DNA from: Bacillus massilinigeriensis
Lineage (GTDB): Bacteria > Bacillota > Bacilli > Bacillales > Cytobacillaceae
DNA length: 64,000 bases
Direction of reading: 5' to 3'
Assembly: GCF_900117315.1 (NCBI RefSeq)
Contig: NZ_LT630337.1
Location: forward strand, 2,427,601-2,491,600
Shown here one piece after another: positions 6,296 to 15,162 of the stretch. The notes beneath the pieces are model-generated. The model had not been told where the DNA came from. It searched no databases and was given only the letters and a program-made list of their open reading frames with translations. The position numbers and the translations under genes are program-made. Positions within the stretch are counted from its first letter, which is position 1. The number at the start of each line of letters is the position of its first letter.

Positions 6296-8509
6296 TTATT
6301 TCAGCCATTTTTCTTTCCAAGTCTTTTCAATCTCTTCAGGTGGAAGTGGGTGGCTAAAAAAATAACCTTGTCCAATCACATCAAACCGTGTTAAATAATC
6401 CTTTTCAATTTGTGTTTCAATTCCTTCAATCACGACTTGAGCATTAATACTTTTCCCCACACTTATAATGGCAGCTAGGATAGATTTCATTCGCTGATTT
6501 CTCATCACATTTTCTAAAAGGGATTTATCAATCTTAAGAGAGTCTATTTCCACTTCTCTTACGACATTTAAGGAGGAATAGCCTGCACCAAAATCATCGA
6601 TAGCAATTTTTACCCCTAGTTTCTTCAATTCATTAATGATAACTGCAGCGTCTTTAATATGTAACATGACGCTTTCTGTAATCTCAATTTCAAAATAATT
6701 TGGATTAATTCCTTCCTCTTCAATAATCTTCTTCACATTTAATGCAAAATCTGCTTCTTTAAATTGTCTACCCGATGCATTGACGCAGATGATCACATTT
6801 GACAAACCTATAGATTCCCATTTTTTCATTTGGCGACATGCCTCTCTAATCACCCATTCTCCTATTGGTATGATCAAACCCATTTCCTCTGCAATGGGAA
6901 TGAATTCAACTGGAGAAACGTTTCCAAAGTCTGTTTTCCACCGAAGAAGAGCTTCAAAGCCAACAAGCTTCCCAGTTTGAATGGCTATTTTGGGCTGATA
7001 AACCAAACTAAATTCATCCTGATCGAGAGCCTTTTGAAGAGCATACCTTAATTGATGTATTCTAGATATCTTTTCATCCAACTCTTCTGAAAAAAATTGA
7101 TAATTGTTTTTCCCTTTTTCTTTTGCAGAATACAAGGCTAAATCTGCTTGTTTAATAATTGTTTCAATATCACTAGCACATTTGGACGTGAATAAACTAA
7201 TTCCAATACTTAGGGTTACCGTAATCTCATGGTCATGAAGAATAATTGGCTGGTTCATTTTTTCTAAAATGTGTTCAGCAATATAACGAGTTTCCTCCTT
7301 AGTTACATTTTCTAAAATGATGATAAATTCATCCCCACCAATCCTTGCTATTTTATCATTCATTCGAAGGGACTCTCTCATTCGACTGGTCACAAGTTTT
7401 AAAAAGAAATCACCTGCATTATGTCCTAAAGTATCATTAATCGCTTTAAAATCATCAAAATCAATTGTTAGTACCGCAAAGTTCTGATTCTTATCACCTG
7501 ATTTTTCAATTAAGGATTTCAATTCCTTATAGAACCAGTGGCGGTTAGGGACACCTGTTAGTTGATCCGTATAGGCTAAATCCCTAATTCTTCTTTGATG
7601 ACGCTTTTTTTCAGTTATATCTCTTGCAATCAAAAAGGAGCCCTTTAATTCGCCACGTATTTTTATTGGGATGGTGCTAATATCCATAAAAATAGGAGCT
7701 CCATACTTATTTATTATTTTTTGTTCAACCCGAATGGCTTTTCCTCCAAACACTTCTTCAGATCTTTCAATTACCTTTTCTAAATCATCAGCAACAAGAG
7801 AAAGGAAGGATTTAGCTCTTAGCTCATCCTTTGTGAATCCAGTAACACTCTTCGCCTTAATATTTGCATCGATAAAGTTTCCTCGCTCATCCAACTCAAG
7901 GACAGAATCTAAATTATGTTCAAATAAGGAACGATATTTTTCCTCCTTTTCCTCAAGTAATCGTGTTGCTTCTTTTTCTTTTGTTACATCCGTAGCTATC
8001 CCGTACACTCCGATTACTTTATCGCCTAACTCAATTGGGACATTTGTTATTTTGACGTGGAGCCTTTTTCTGCTTTTATTTACTAAAACAATTTCGTAAA
8101 ATTGGGGCTCCCCTCTGAAAGCCCTTTGAAAATATTGATTTGTAACTTCCTTATAATCCTCATCAATCACATCGTGAAATGTCATCTTTGAAAGGTCTGC
8201 TTTTGAGTAACCTAACATTTCGAATAAAGCATGATTGACGCTCGTTAATCTTCCTTCTTTGTCTAAAGAATAAACACCATTTGGATTATGAGTAAATAAA
8301 GACTGATAACGCTGCTGGCTCTCCTCTAATTTCTTTCTTAACAGGTTTTCTTTCGAAACTAAATGATAAAGACGCTCAACACTCTCTTTTTCCACTATGG
8401 TACTAGGTATTGAAAGTTTTTTCGTTAAAAGGATTGAGCTTATGGTAGAAATAATTCCGATTATTGTAGCGAGGATTAGTAGAAATGAATTTTGTAATTC
8501 AAATGACAT
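6296..8509 (-). CDS. Membrane-anchored PAS-PAS-GGDEF-EAL protein (c-di-GMP turnover)
   Basis: A 737-aa protein with one N-terminal membrane helix (about 8-30), two PAS domains with PAC ends (about 65-185 and 187-310), a GGDEF diguanylate cyclase domain (about 315-475) and an EAL phosphodiesterase domain (about 490-735). GGDEF is intact (ARIGGDEFIII), and the EAL side keeps FEALLRW, EITESV, AIDDFGAGYSSL, LKIDKS and VIEGIET, so both activities are possible. The FNPNG-type PAS sequence (THNPNGVYSLDKEGRL) gives no clue to ligand. AAGGAG precedes the ATG by about seven bases. It is convergent with nat and probably monocistronic. Confidence 0.92.
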   Translation of the reverse strand: MSFELQNSFLLILATIIGIISTISSILLTKKLSIPSTIVEKESVERLYHLVSKENLLRKKLEESQQRYQSLFTHNPNGVYSLDKEGRLTSVNHALFEMLGYSKADLSKMTFHDVIDEDYKEVTNQYFQRAFRGEPQFYEIVLVNKSRKRLHVKITNVPIELGDKVIGVYGIATDVTKEKEATRLLEEKEEKYRSLFEHNLDSVLELDERGNFIDANIKAKSVTGFTKDELRAKSFLSLVADDLEKVIERSEEVFGGKAIRVEQKIINKYGAPIFMDISTIPIKIRGELKGSFLIARDITEKKRHQRRIRDLAYTDQLTGVPNRHWFYKELKSLIEKSGDKNQNFAVLTIDFDDFKAINDTLGHNAGDFFLKLVTSRMRESLRMNDKIARIGGDEFIIILENVTKEETRYIAEHILEKMNQPIILHDHEITVTLSIGISLFTSKCASDIETIIKQADLALYSAKEKGKNNYQFFSEELDEKISRIHQLRYALQKALDQDEFSLVYQPKIAIQTGKLVGFEALLRWKTDFGNVSPVEFIPIAEEMGLIIPIGEWVIREACRQMKKWESIGLSNVIICVNASGRQFKEADFALNVKKIIEEEGINPNYFEIEITESVMLHIKDAAVIINELKKLGVKIAIDDFGAGYSSLNVVREVEIDSLKIDKSLLENVMRNQRMKSILAAIISVGKSINAQVVIEGIETQIEKDYLTRFDVIGQGYFFSHPLPPEEIEKTWKEKWLK

Positions 8510-8592
8510 CTTTGAACTCCTTAATAAACTTTTGGATATAGTGATTATGCCCTAATGTATTGGTAAAAATGTCTTGAGGCCCGCTATTTCCA

Positions 8593-8622
8593 CAAAAAAG
8601 AGAGCTATTTTGGCTAGCTCTC
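8593..8622 (-). terminator. Terminator of the DsbA/FrnE-like gene
   Basis: On the reverse strand, GAGAGCTA / TAGCTCTC arms around a short loop are followed by TTTTTTG. It lies 15 bases beyond the stop codon. Confidence 0.8.
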
Positions 8623-8636
8623 AATCAAAGTTCATT

Positions 8637-9377
8637 CTATTCTTGTTCTTTTTGATTAGGTATGACACAATTCCCATCCGCATCACAAATGGTACCCTCT
8701 GCTCCAGCTCCGGACAAATCTTCAAAAATCGGCTTAGGATTTTCTTCCTCCCACACCTTTTGTAGGGCATTTGCAAAGGTTTCAGTTGGCTGTGCTCCTG
8801 AAATTGCGTATTTTTGGTTAATGATAAAAAATGGTACGCCTGTGATTTGATATTGTTGGGCAATGGATTCATCAATTCGAACATCATTTGCATAGGCTAT
8901 TTCATCCTCTAATGTTGCAATGACCTCCTCACGATTCATGCCAGCTGATTCAGCAATATCTGCCAAGACTTTATGATCGCCAAGATTAACGGATTGTGTA
9001 AAATATCCAAATAATAATTTTTCCGTCACTTCTTTTTCTTTTCCTTTTTCCTTGGCAAGCTTTGCTAAACGATGAGCATCAAAGGTATTGGTTGGCTTCA
9101 TTGTTTCAAAGTTAAAGGTTAGACCAACACTTGCAGCTTGACGCCCAATATTTTCATTGGCCTCTTTCGCTTGTTCAATACTCATACGATATTTTTCTGC
9201 TAATGCCTCATGAATGGATTTCCCACTATACTTAGGGGAGTACGGATCCAGTTCAAAGCTTTTAAATTCAATCTCAACAGATTCTTTATGAGGAAACTGG
9301 GAAAGGGCCAATTCTAACCGGCGCTTCCCAATATAACAAAACGGACATACAAAATCGGACCAAACTTCAATTTTCAA
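8637..9377 (-). CDS. DsbA-family (FrnE-like) thiol oxidoreductase
   Basis: A 246-aa cytoplasmic thioredoxin-fold protein of the DsbA/FrnE subgroup. The active-site CPFC appears at residues 11-14 (VWSDFVCPFCYIGKRRLE), the helical insertion spans roughly 50-150, and the cis-proline loop is ITGVPFFIINQKYAISGAQ. The C-terminal tail carries a second cysteine pair, TICDADGNCVIP, spaced C-x5-C. Deinococcus FrnE is known to have an extra C-terminal CxxxxC pair that cooperates with the active site, so this tail may be functional. No signal peptide. A GAGGTG ribosome binding site precedes the ATG. Physiological partner unknown; role in disulfide or quinone stress handling is inferred. Confidence 0.88.
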   Translation of the reverse strand: MKIEVWSDFVCPFCYIGKRRLELALSQFPHKESVEIEFKSFELDPYSPKYSGKSIHEALAEKYRMSIEQAKEANENIGRQAASVGLTFNFETMKPTNTFDAHRLAKLAKEKGKEKEVTEKLLFGYFTQSVNLGDHKVLADIAESAGMNREEVIATLEDEIAYANDVRIDESIAQQYQITGVPFFIINQKYAISGAQPTETFANALQKVWEEENPKPIFEDLSGAGAEGTICDADGNCVIPNQKEQE

Positions 9378-9492
9378 TTCAAATCACCTCTTTAAGAGCA
9401 TTAACCCCATGATACCATACACAGAAACAAAAACCTTGATCAAATGCTCGCGAAATTGTATAAATGAGTTTAGTGTATGGATAGGTTACGTC

Positions 9493-9951
9493 TTAGGCAA
9501 TCTTCATCACTTTACCAAAGGGCGCCTTCGGAACGAATTCTGTTGGAACTAACCAACATACCTCATAGTCAATCTGTAATTCATCATGTATAAAGCCTGT
9601 TAAGTCCGTAATATAAAAGAGGGAATCAATTTCTTCCTCTTCTCCCCATTCCAAAACTAGAGTATAGGATGACTTTCCATGAGTGTAATATTTAAGTTGC
9701 TTGGATTCCGTAATCGGGGTTACAGATCTTATTTTGAAATCAGCTTCAATTAATATCGTGCTCGGACTCAATTCTTTAAAAAATTTCACAATGTCAGCGA
9801 TTAAATTTATATTTGTTTCATTAGTTGAAGTATCCACTGCAAGAGCGATTTTCTTCCCTTTTCTTTCCTGAACCATCTTTAAAAGATTTTTATGCCATTT
9901 CAACCTCATCATCCCCCTAACTTTTAAGTCACAAAAGTTATTATGCTCCAT
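9493..9951 (-). CDS. Hypothetical protein, possible VWA-like (DUF2201-type) domain
   Basis: The 152-aa product is not confidently assigned. KIALAVDTSTNETNINLIADIVKFF resembles the first strand and MIDAS-like DxSxS loop of a von Willebrand A fold, with Asn in place of the last Ser. The ending VCWLVPTEFVPKAPFGKVMKI resembles the C-terminal strand of VWA-like DUF2201 metallopeptidase partners (which typically end in a PPFGKVI pattern). Compared with those, it lacks the N-terminal peptidase half. The start is uncertain: the ATG at 9951 has only AAAGG close by, while a TTG at 9903 sits nine bases after GGGGG. Function unknown. Confidence 0.45.
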   Translation of the reverse strand: MEHNNFCDLKVRGMMRLKWHKNLLKMVQERKGKKIALAVDTSTNETNINLIADIVKFFKELSPSTILIEADFKIRSVTPITESKQLKYYTHGKSSYTLVLEWGEEEEIDSLFYITDLTGFIHDELQIDYEVCWLVPTEFVPKAPFGKVMKIA

Positions 9952-10230
9952 ATGACCTTTTGTTCATGTAAGAAAGTCTTCTGAGGAGGGAAATTTGTAA
10001 AGATTATTTATTACCATTGCATAAACGTTGATTTTCCATTTCCTGTACTTAATTATTCTCTTCATTTAATAAAAAAATTTGATTGGTATTAGCAACTTTT
10101 GAAAGAACTACTACTTGTATAAATTAGTTCTGAATGAAATTCAAAATATATTCGAAATTAAATATTAATAATTACCAATTTACATTGTACGATTGGTCGA
10201 TTGTCAAAAGAGAAATCGAATTTTTCATCC

Positions 10231-10259
10231 ACCTATTTATATAAATTATTTCATACATT
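10231..10259 (+). promoter_or_regulatory. Possible sigma-E-like promoter
   Basis: CATACATT (10252-10259) matches the sigma-E -10 consensus CATACAnT. Fourteen bases upstream ACCTATT (10231-10237) is a partial match to the -35 element. It points at the small membrane-protein gene starting at 10317. The rest of the AT-rich gap 9952-10316 shows no gene or hairpin of note. Confidence 0.35.
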
Positions 10260-10316
10260 TGATATTATTTAACTAAGGACTACCAAGTTAAATTATTAAA
10301 TATCGAGGTGGACTTT

Positions 10317-10535
10317 ATGTCAACATGGCTTGTTGCAGTGATTATGATATTCTCCATTCCAATTATTGCTATAATAACTGATCATCTTCAAGCACAGTCT
10401 AAACTCAAACATCAAATCATTAAGGATCAATTAGAGCTGGAGAAGCTAAAACAAGAAAACTATCTTATTGAAACTGAAAAGATGAGACTCGAGCTAGAAA
10501 AGATGACCCAAGACTCTCCAAAGGATAAGATATAA
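10317..10535 (+). CDS. Small membrane protein with a charged coiled-coil tail
   Basis: A 72-aa protein with one N-terminal transmembrane helix (TWLVAVIMIFSIPIIAIIT, residues 3-21) and a long Glu/Lys/Leu-rich helix (about 25-65, QLELEKLKQENYLIETEKMRLELEKM) predicted to form a coiled coil. The ATG at 10317 is preferred to a GTG at 10308 because GAGGTGG lies upstream at the right distance. I do not recognise a named family. A sigma-E-like promoter about 60 bases upstream suggests expression in the mother cell, which is only an inference. It stands alone. Confidence 0.6.
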   Translation: MSTWLVAVIMIFSIPIIAIITDHLQAQSKLKHQIIKDQLELEKLKQENYLIETEKMRLELEKMTQDSPKDKI

Positions 10536-10640
10536 TTAATATAGTTGCTTATCTATAGTTGCTTATCTTTCAGTTCTTTAAAAATTGTGATAGATGAGAT
10601 ATTTTCTATATTTTATCTAATCCTCTCATATTAATTATTT

Positions 10641-10665
10641 CGCGATATCTCAGGATACTCGCGAT
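10641..10665. repeat. Degenerate CGCGAT-type repeat
   Basis: CGCGATATC and CTCGCGATTTATTTTTC in a short stretch resemble the units of the larger repeat block at 17320-17620. Only one or two decayed units are present. Confidence 0.35.
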
Positions 10666-10682
10666 TTATTTTTCTTACTCAT

Positions 10683-10722
10683 AAAAAAGAAGAGAGCCAT
10701 TCCATAGAATAGACCCTCCACT
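10683..10722 (-). terminator. Probable terminator of the acyl-CoA dehydrogenase gene
   Basis: Reverse strand: GAGGGTCTATTC pairs imperfectly with GAATGGCTCTC around a four-base loop and is followed by TTCTTTTTTAT. Confidence 0.5.
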
Positions 10723-10748
10723 TAATCTTCTATATGGAAAAAAGATTC

Positions 10749-11897
10749 CTATACTTTCTCAATTGCGTCCTTTGCAAGCTGGATTATGGTCATATCATCC
10801 ATAGGTGGATTATGAAGACCTGCTCTAACATCACGGTAATAGCGTTGAAGTGGACTTCTCTGAGAAAGGCTACTAGCACCTACTGTTCTCATAGCGAGAT
10901 CTACAACTTTAATGGCATTATTTGTAACAACCATTTTAACAGCCCCTAATTGTGGACTCATCAGTTGTCTTTCCGCTTCTGACGACTCATCCCACTGCCT
11001 GGCAACCGAGTAAAGGAATGAGCGCGATACAAGAAGCTCCTTTTCCATTTCTCCAATCTTTTGCTGTACATTTGGCAAATCGATTATGAACCCTTTGATG
11101 CTATTTGGAGAATACCTCTTGGCAAACTGAATACTGTAATTTTGTGCAGCCTGTGCGATACCTAAATAACAGGCAGGAATATGCAGAAGCCATCCACTTG
11201 CCTGCATGTTTCCTGGTTGAATGGTTTCTACAAGATATTTGAGCTCTATTTCAACATCTTTTAATACTAAATCATGACTCCCCGTTCCGGTCATCGCAAT
11301 ACTGTCCCAAGTTTCTTCGATTTCTAATCCCCTGGTATCACGCGGAATTAAAAAGCTACCACAGGTTTCGCTATCTTTAATGGAAGCACTAACAAGAAAA
11401 TAATCTAAAATAGGTGCCATAGTTGTAAAGACCTTACGTCCATTAATGACCCATCTATCTCCTCTTTTTTCCGCAGTTGTTTGTGGTCTCCCTCCCCTAG
11501 TTGGACTCCCAGTTGCCCGCTCAGAAGCTGCACTATTTGTTAATGCTCCTTTTTTAACCTCTTCACAAAACCAATGAAATAAGGTCTCTTCCCAAGGTTG
11601 TTTTTCTCCTAAGTTTTTTATGATCCCTAAATGCCAACCGATTGATAAGGCCGTGGCCCCATCTCCTATTGCGATTTGCTCTTGAAGCTGCACAAACTCT
11701 AATAGTGAGATTTCCTTACCGCCATACTTCTTCGGTACGGTTAAAGCGGTATATCCAGAATCAATCAGCTCCATCATATTTTCGAATGGGAAGCCTTTCT
11801 CTTCATCTATTTTTGCTGCTCTTTCAAAAAAATTCGTTGACAAGACCTTCATGATTGCTAAGCGTTCTGCCATTGTAGCTGTATCCTGAAAATTCAT
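10749..11897 (-). CDS. Acyl-CoA dehydrogenase-family protein
   Basis: A 382-aa flavoprotein of the acyl-CoA dehydrogenase superfamily. Domains in order: helical N-terminus (about 1-115, with VPKKYGGKEISLLEFVQLQEQIAIGDGATALSIGWHLG), middle beta domain (RWVINGRKVFTTMAPILDYFLVSA, then IAMTGTGSHDLVLKDVEI), and the C-terminal helical domain with MRTVGASSLSQRSPLQRYYRDVRAGLHNPP. The middle-domain TGTGSHD loop resembles the SGA/HpaC-type monooxygenase and desulfurisation (DszC-like) branch as much as true fatty-acid dehydrogenases, and no catalytic Glu of the medium-chain type is obvious. No beta-oxidation genes are adjacent. Start has AAGGTG seven bases upstream. Substrate unknown. Confidence 0.8.
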   Translation of the reverse strand: MNFQDTATMAERLAIMKVLSTNFFERAAKIDEEKGFPFENMMELIDSGYTALTVPKKYGGKEISLLEFVQLQEQIAIGDGATALSIGWHLGIIKNLGEKQPWEETLFHWFCEEVKKGALTNSAASERATGSPTRGGRPQTTAEKRGDRWVINGRKVFTTMAPILDYFLVSASIKDSETCGSFLIPRDTRGLEIEETWDSIAMTGTGSHDLVLKDVEIELKYLVETIQPGNMQASGWLLHIPACYLGIAQAAQNYSIQFAKRYSPNSIKGFIIDLPNVQQKIGEMEKELLVSRSFLYSVARQWDESSEAERQLMSPQLGAVKMVVTNNAIKVVDLAMRTVGASSLSQRSPLQRYYRDVRAGLHNPPMDDMTIIQLAKDAIEKV

Positions 11898-12060
11898 TTA
11901 ATCACACCTTATGATTTCTTTTTAACCGATTATTATTTTATTAATATTATTATCAGTGAAAGAAGGATTTTGTTCAATCATTGATTTAACGTGTTTTCAT
12001 TTTTAGCATAGGTTTGAAGTGGAAGGCGGCAATCACAACTTAGAAAAATATCGAAAATAG

Positions 12061-12109
12061 AAAAAAGTGGCTGACCTAAAAGCCATTCTTTTAGGGGCAG
12101 CCACTTTTC
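12061..12109. terminator. Bidirectional terminator
   Basis: Long stem: AAAAGTGGCTG and CCTAAAAG pair with CTTTTAGG and CAGCCACTTTT, with a poly-A run on the left. It ends the minus-strand gene at 12108, overlapping its stop codon. Confidence 0.8.
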
Positions 12110-12677
12110 ATACCGCTTTTACACGTAAGTGATTCCGATAACTTGGTTGCTCTTTCCCTAGATAGGAGGATAGAGAACCTTCATATACAAGTTCTAATTG
12201 TGGTGACTCCTTTATATCATTAGGTGTCACTAGAGATAAAGGCTTGTTTTTGACTAGTCTGATACCACTTTCTTCAAGAACAGATGCGACAAATTGGGAA
12301 CAGAAGTAGGCGTTTTTACGCTCAAATTCCATATTTAGCATAACCGCTACTAACCCAATAAGGTTATAACGATAATGATGCTTATGTTTGTCCATTTCAT
12401 CGATAATTCTATTTATTTCCTGAAATTGCTGATCTGTGAGGGAACAGCAATAGATCGCACATTTTGCCTTCTCAAATAAACCTTTTCTAGTGTTTTCTCT
12501 AACAAAGCCGCCAATAAATGGGTTTCTCTGTTTTTTCCTTCCGAAGCTATATACTTCTTGTAACTGTTCATCAAATGCAATGGAAGCATGATTCAAAGGT
12601 TTCTTTGTATATAATTTAATCATTCTAGTAAATATTGTCCCCGTGTCAGTGAGTAAAATATATACTTTCCGTTTCAT
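12108..12677 (-). CDS. Permuted papain-like (YiiX/NlpC-P60-type) hydrolase homologue
   Basis: A 189-aa protein with the layout of circularly permuted papain-fold enzymes: the catalytic-type histidine in PLNHASIAFD (about residue 31) comes first and the cysteine in NAYFCSQFVASVLEESGI (about residue 130) follows, preceded by YNLIGLVAVML. This order is seen in YiiX/YebB-like DUF830 proteins. No signal peptide is present, so it probably acts in the cytoplasm. TAGGAGG precedes the ATG. Neighbours give no functional hint. Enzyme class is likely; substrate is unknown. Confidence 0.7.
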   Translation of the reverse strand: MKRKVYILLTDTGTIFTRMIKLYTKKPLNHASIAFDEQLQEVYSFGRKKQRNPFIGGFVRENTRKGLFEKAKCAIYCCSLTDQQFQEINRIIDEMDKHKHHYRYNLIGLVAVMLNMEFERKNAYFCSQFVASVLEESGIRLVKNKPLSLVTPNDIKESPQLELVYEGSLSSYLGKEQPSYRNHLRVKAV

Positions 12678-13074
12678 CCAAATATCCTCCTACTAAAACA
12701 TGTTTCTATTTTCGTCTGAAAGTAATTACTTCAACTTTTATCCTCAATCTCATCATACAGGGATAAAAAAAAAGGATAAACAATCCAGAGTTTTATTTTC
12801 ACTTAAGACCTAAGTCTTAGAATTGATGCAACCTAAGGATCATTGAAATAGTGAAAGGCATATTTTAACTTATGACGGGAATTATATCAATATCGGTTAC
12901 AATCATCTTTTTCACCTGTATAATACTATGATTGATAGGACTTAACAATGGAATATATTTTAATAGATTGATAAAAATTTATAAAATTCCATAAATATTC
13001 ATTTTTACACAAATCAATTTCCACTTCTTGTATAATCAGATATATGGGATTTTTTTTAGAAAGGAGAAATATTT
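12678..13074. other. Intergenic region with candidate promoters for the YhdH-type gene
   Basis: No gene seen. It holds a perfect inverted repeat TAAGAC-CTAA-GTCTTA (12804-12819) and a sigma-A-like promoter pointing right: GTTACA (12896-12901), 17-base spacer, TATAAT (12919-12924). A second TATAAT (13031-13036) lies closer to the gene but has no good -35. The inverted repeat could be an operator. Confidence 0.4.
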
Positions 13075-14064
13075 ATGACAAATTTTGCTGCACTTGTAGT
13101 TAATAAACTTGAGGATGAATTTAAAGTTGAGGTTCAACATAAAACAATTGATGACTTACCTGATGGAGAGGTTTTCATTCGTGTTCACTATTCTGGTGTG
13201 AATTATAAGGATAGTCTTGCCGCCATTCCAAATGGAAATATTGTCCGTACATATCCTTTTATTCCGGGGATTGATTTATCGGGAGTTGTGGTCTCTTCTA
13301 GTGATCCACGTTTCAAAGAGGGGGATGAGGTGCTTGCTACCAGCTATGAAATTGGTGTTTCCCATTTTGGGGGCTATAGTGAGTATGCTCGCATCCCAGC
13401 TAATTGGGTCGTACCTCTTCCTAAAGGACTAACATTGAAGGAAGCGATGGTTATTGGAACTGCTGGTTTTACAGCGGCCATGTCGGTTCAAGCCCTTGAG
13501 GATAATCAAGTTACTCCTGATATAGGTCGGGTACTTGTCACTGGGGCAACTGGAGGAGTAGGTAGCTTTGCTGTATCTATCCTATCCAATCTGGGATTTC
13601 AAGTAGAAGCTAGTACAGGAAAAGAAACTGAACATGAGTACTTAAAGAATCTTGGTGCAGCTTCAGTTATTTCCAGAGAGGAAGTATATGACGGGAAAAT
13701 CAGAGCTCTTGGAAAGCAAAAATGGGCTGCAGCTGTTGACCCGGTTGGAGGTGAGCCGCTCGCTTCCTTACTTAGCCAAATTCAGTACGGAGGTTCAGTT
13801 GCAGCCAGTGGATTAACAGCAGGTACCAATTTACCAACATCTGTCTTTCCATTTATTCTTAGAGGGGTTAATTTACTTGGAATTGACTCTGTTTATTGTC
13901 CGATGGATAAGCGTTTAAACATTTGGGACAGACTTGCAACCGACTATAAGCCTGATCATCTTGAAAAGCTCATTCAACAAGAAATTACCCTGGAACAGTT
14001 ACCTGAAGTACTCCCAACCCTTCTTAAGGGTCAAGCTCGTGGAAGAACAATTGTAAGACTATAA
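13075..14064 (+). CDS. YhdH/YhfP-family NADPH:quinone oxidoreductase (acrylyl-CoA reductase-like)
   Basis: A 329-aa zinc-independent medium-chain dehydrogenase. The N-terminal GroES-like domain has VHYSGVNYKDSLAA and PFIPGIDLSGVVVSS (about 40-85). The Rossmann domain carries VLVTGATGGVGSFAVSILSNLGFQVEASTGK (about 155-185), and AAAVDPVGGEPLASLL, GGSVAASGLTAGTNLPTSVFPFILRGVNLLGIDS follow exactly as in YhdH. E. coli YhdH (AcuI) reduces acryloyl-CoA with NADPH; the Bacillus homologue YhfP is less well defined. AAAGGAG precedes the ATG. Monocistronic, with its own promoter region and terminator. Confidence 0.88.
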   Translation: MTNFAALVVNKLEDEFKVEVQHKTIDDLPDGEVFIRVHYSGVNYKDSLAAIPNGNIVRTYPFIPGIDLSGVVVSSSDPRFKEGDEVLATSYEIGVSHFGGYSEYARIPANWVVPLPKGLTLKEAMVIGTAGFTAAMSVQALEDNQVTPDIGRVLVTGATGGVGSFAVSILSNLGFQVEASTGKETEHEYLKNLGAASVISREEVYDGKIRALGKQKWAAAVDPVGGEPLASLLSQIQYGGSVAASGLTAGTNLPTSVFPFILRGVNLLGIDSVYCPMDKRLNIWDRLATDYKPDHLEKLIQQEITLEQLPEVLPTLLKGQARGRTIVRL

Positions 14065-14083
14065 TCAGACCACTCTAATAGCA

Positions 14084-14130
14084 GAGGATGTCTCTATGGT
14101 GCCATACACCAAATGAGACATCCTCATTTT
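14084..14130 (+). terminator. Terminator after the YhdH-type gene
   Basis: GAGGATGTCTC pairs with GAGACATCCTC around a 20-base loop that itself contains a small inverted repeat (TGGTG...CACCA); followed by ATTTTT. Confidence 0.8.
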
Positions 14131-14142
14131 TACATGAATATT

Positions 14143-15144
14143 CTAGCTACTCAGCCATTTGTCAAAGAATTTTTGATAGCCTTCCTTCATTACCTTGCTT
14201 GAAAAGGCTTCAAAGGCGTAGGCTCTATTTTCTTCTGACACCCTTTTTGGAGTTGCAGCTGCCATATTTACTAACTCAAACCAATTATTTTCATTCCCAG
14301 AGAAGGAATGCTTTGAACTAATATGGTCATAGCAAGGATGCTCTGGCTTCACTACGATTTTTCCCATAGCTAATGCTTCGGTTAGTGGCATGGCAAAGGT
14401 ATCGAATTTTGAACAGCTCCAATACACCTTTGCTGTATTCATCAATTCAAAAACCTCATTCTGAGATAAGGCAAAATGCAGCTTTATATTAAATGGAATC
14501 TCATATTTTTTCATACTCTCACGATACCGTTCTCCCCCGAAAACCATAAAAATCTCTTTATCAGGGTTTTGTCTAGCATACTCTAGAACTAAATCTGGAC
14601 GTCTATTTTCTTCATCTCTTCCAATCCAGAGGATGCGATTGTCCACAACTTGATTGGGATCAAAATACTTTAATGCAAGTTGTTCATTGAAGCCGATTGG
14701 GATGACCGTTACATCCTCCACACCAAAATTCCGTTCCATCTCCCTTTTTAAAAACTCCGTTTGGACAATGGCCTTGTTTACGATGCTATAAAATGGCTTC
14801 ATCATTTCGTAGCCTGTTAAAGCTGGATCTGGAAAGCTGTGGGGAAAAAGAACACTATTTTTGAAAAACATATTTAAAAAGGTGAAACCTGATACAGTAT
14901 AAATGATGTGTTCAATCTTTTGATTATAGATTTGATCAAGAACGATATCATAATTGACAAGATCCCCTTTTTCATGCTCATAACCAGAAATCCAATCATA
15001 GGAACTAACATGACGCTCAGGTGAGATAAAAACAATCTCAACCCCTAATTCAGCTCCTATAGCCTTTAACCGATCAGCAAACACTCTCGGTCCTTGTGCT
15101 TCACTAAATTGGATCTTCCTCATAACTAAACCAACCTTTTTCAT
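14143..15144 (-). CDS. Glycosyltransferase, GT4 (family 1)-like, possibly spore coat related
   Basis: A 333-aa GT-B glycosyltransferase. The C-terminal half shows RILWIGRDEENRRPDLVLEYARQNPDKEIFMVFGG, the loop after which donor nucleotide sugars bind, and SKFDTFAMPLTEALAMGKIVVKPEHP, equivalent to the ExFGxxxxEAMA donor motif of GT4 enzymes, with D in place of the first E. N-terminal half has an acceptor-type domain (FTFLNMFFKNSVLFPHSFPDPALTGYE). No membrane segment. It follows a kinase-like gene by 18 bases and is probably co-transcribed. A GT plus aminoglycoside-phosphotransferase-like kinase pair recalls B. subtilis CotSA/CotS spore coat genes. That comparison is by arrangement, not shown by sequence identity. 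Confidence 0.78.
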   Translation of the reverse strand: MKKVGLVMRKIQFSEAQGPRVFADRLKAIGAELGVEIVFISPERHVSSYDWISGYEHEKGDLVNYDIVLDQIYNQKIEHIIYTVSGFTFLNMFFKNSVLFPHSFPDPALTGYEMMKPFYSIVNKAIVQTEFLKREMERNFGVEDVTVIPIGFNEQLALKYFDPNQVVDNRILWIGRDEENRRPDLVLEYARQNPDKEIFMVFGGERYRESMKKYEIPFNIKLHFALSQNEVFELMNTAKVYWSCSKFDTFAMPLTEALAMGKIVVKPEHPCYDHISSKHSFSGNENNWFELVNMAAATPKRVSEENRAYAFEAFSSKVMKEGYQKFFDKWLSS

Positions 15145-15162
15145 AATTACCCCCTACAATTC

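Noticed and set aside
8621-8893. 90-codon frame antisense or overlapping the DsbA-like gene
   Set aside because: It overlaps the conserved FrnE-like frame in another phase and has no start signal or domain.
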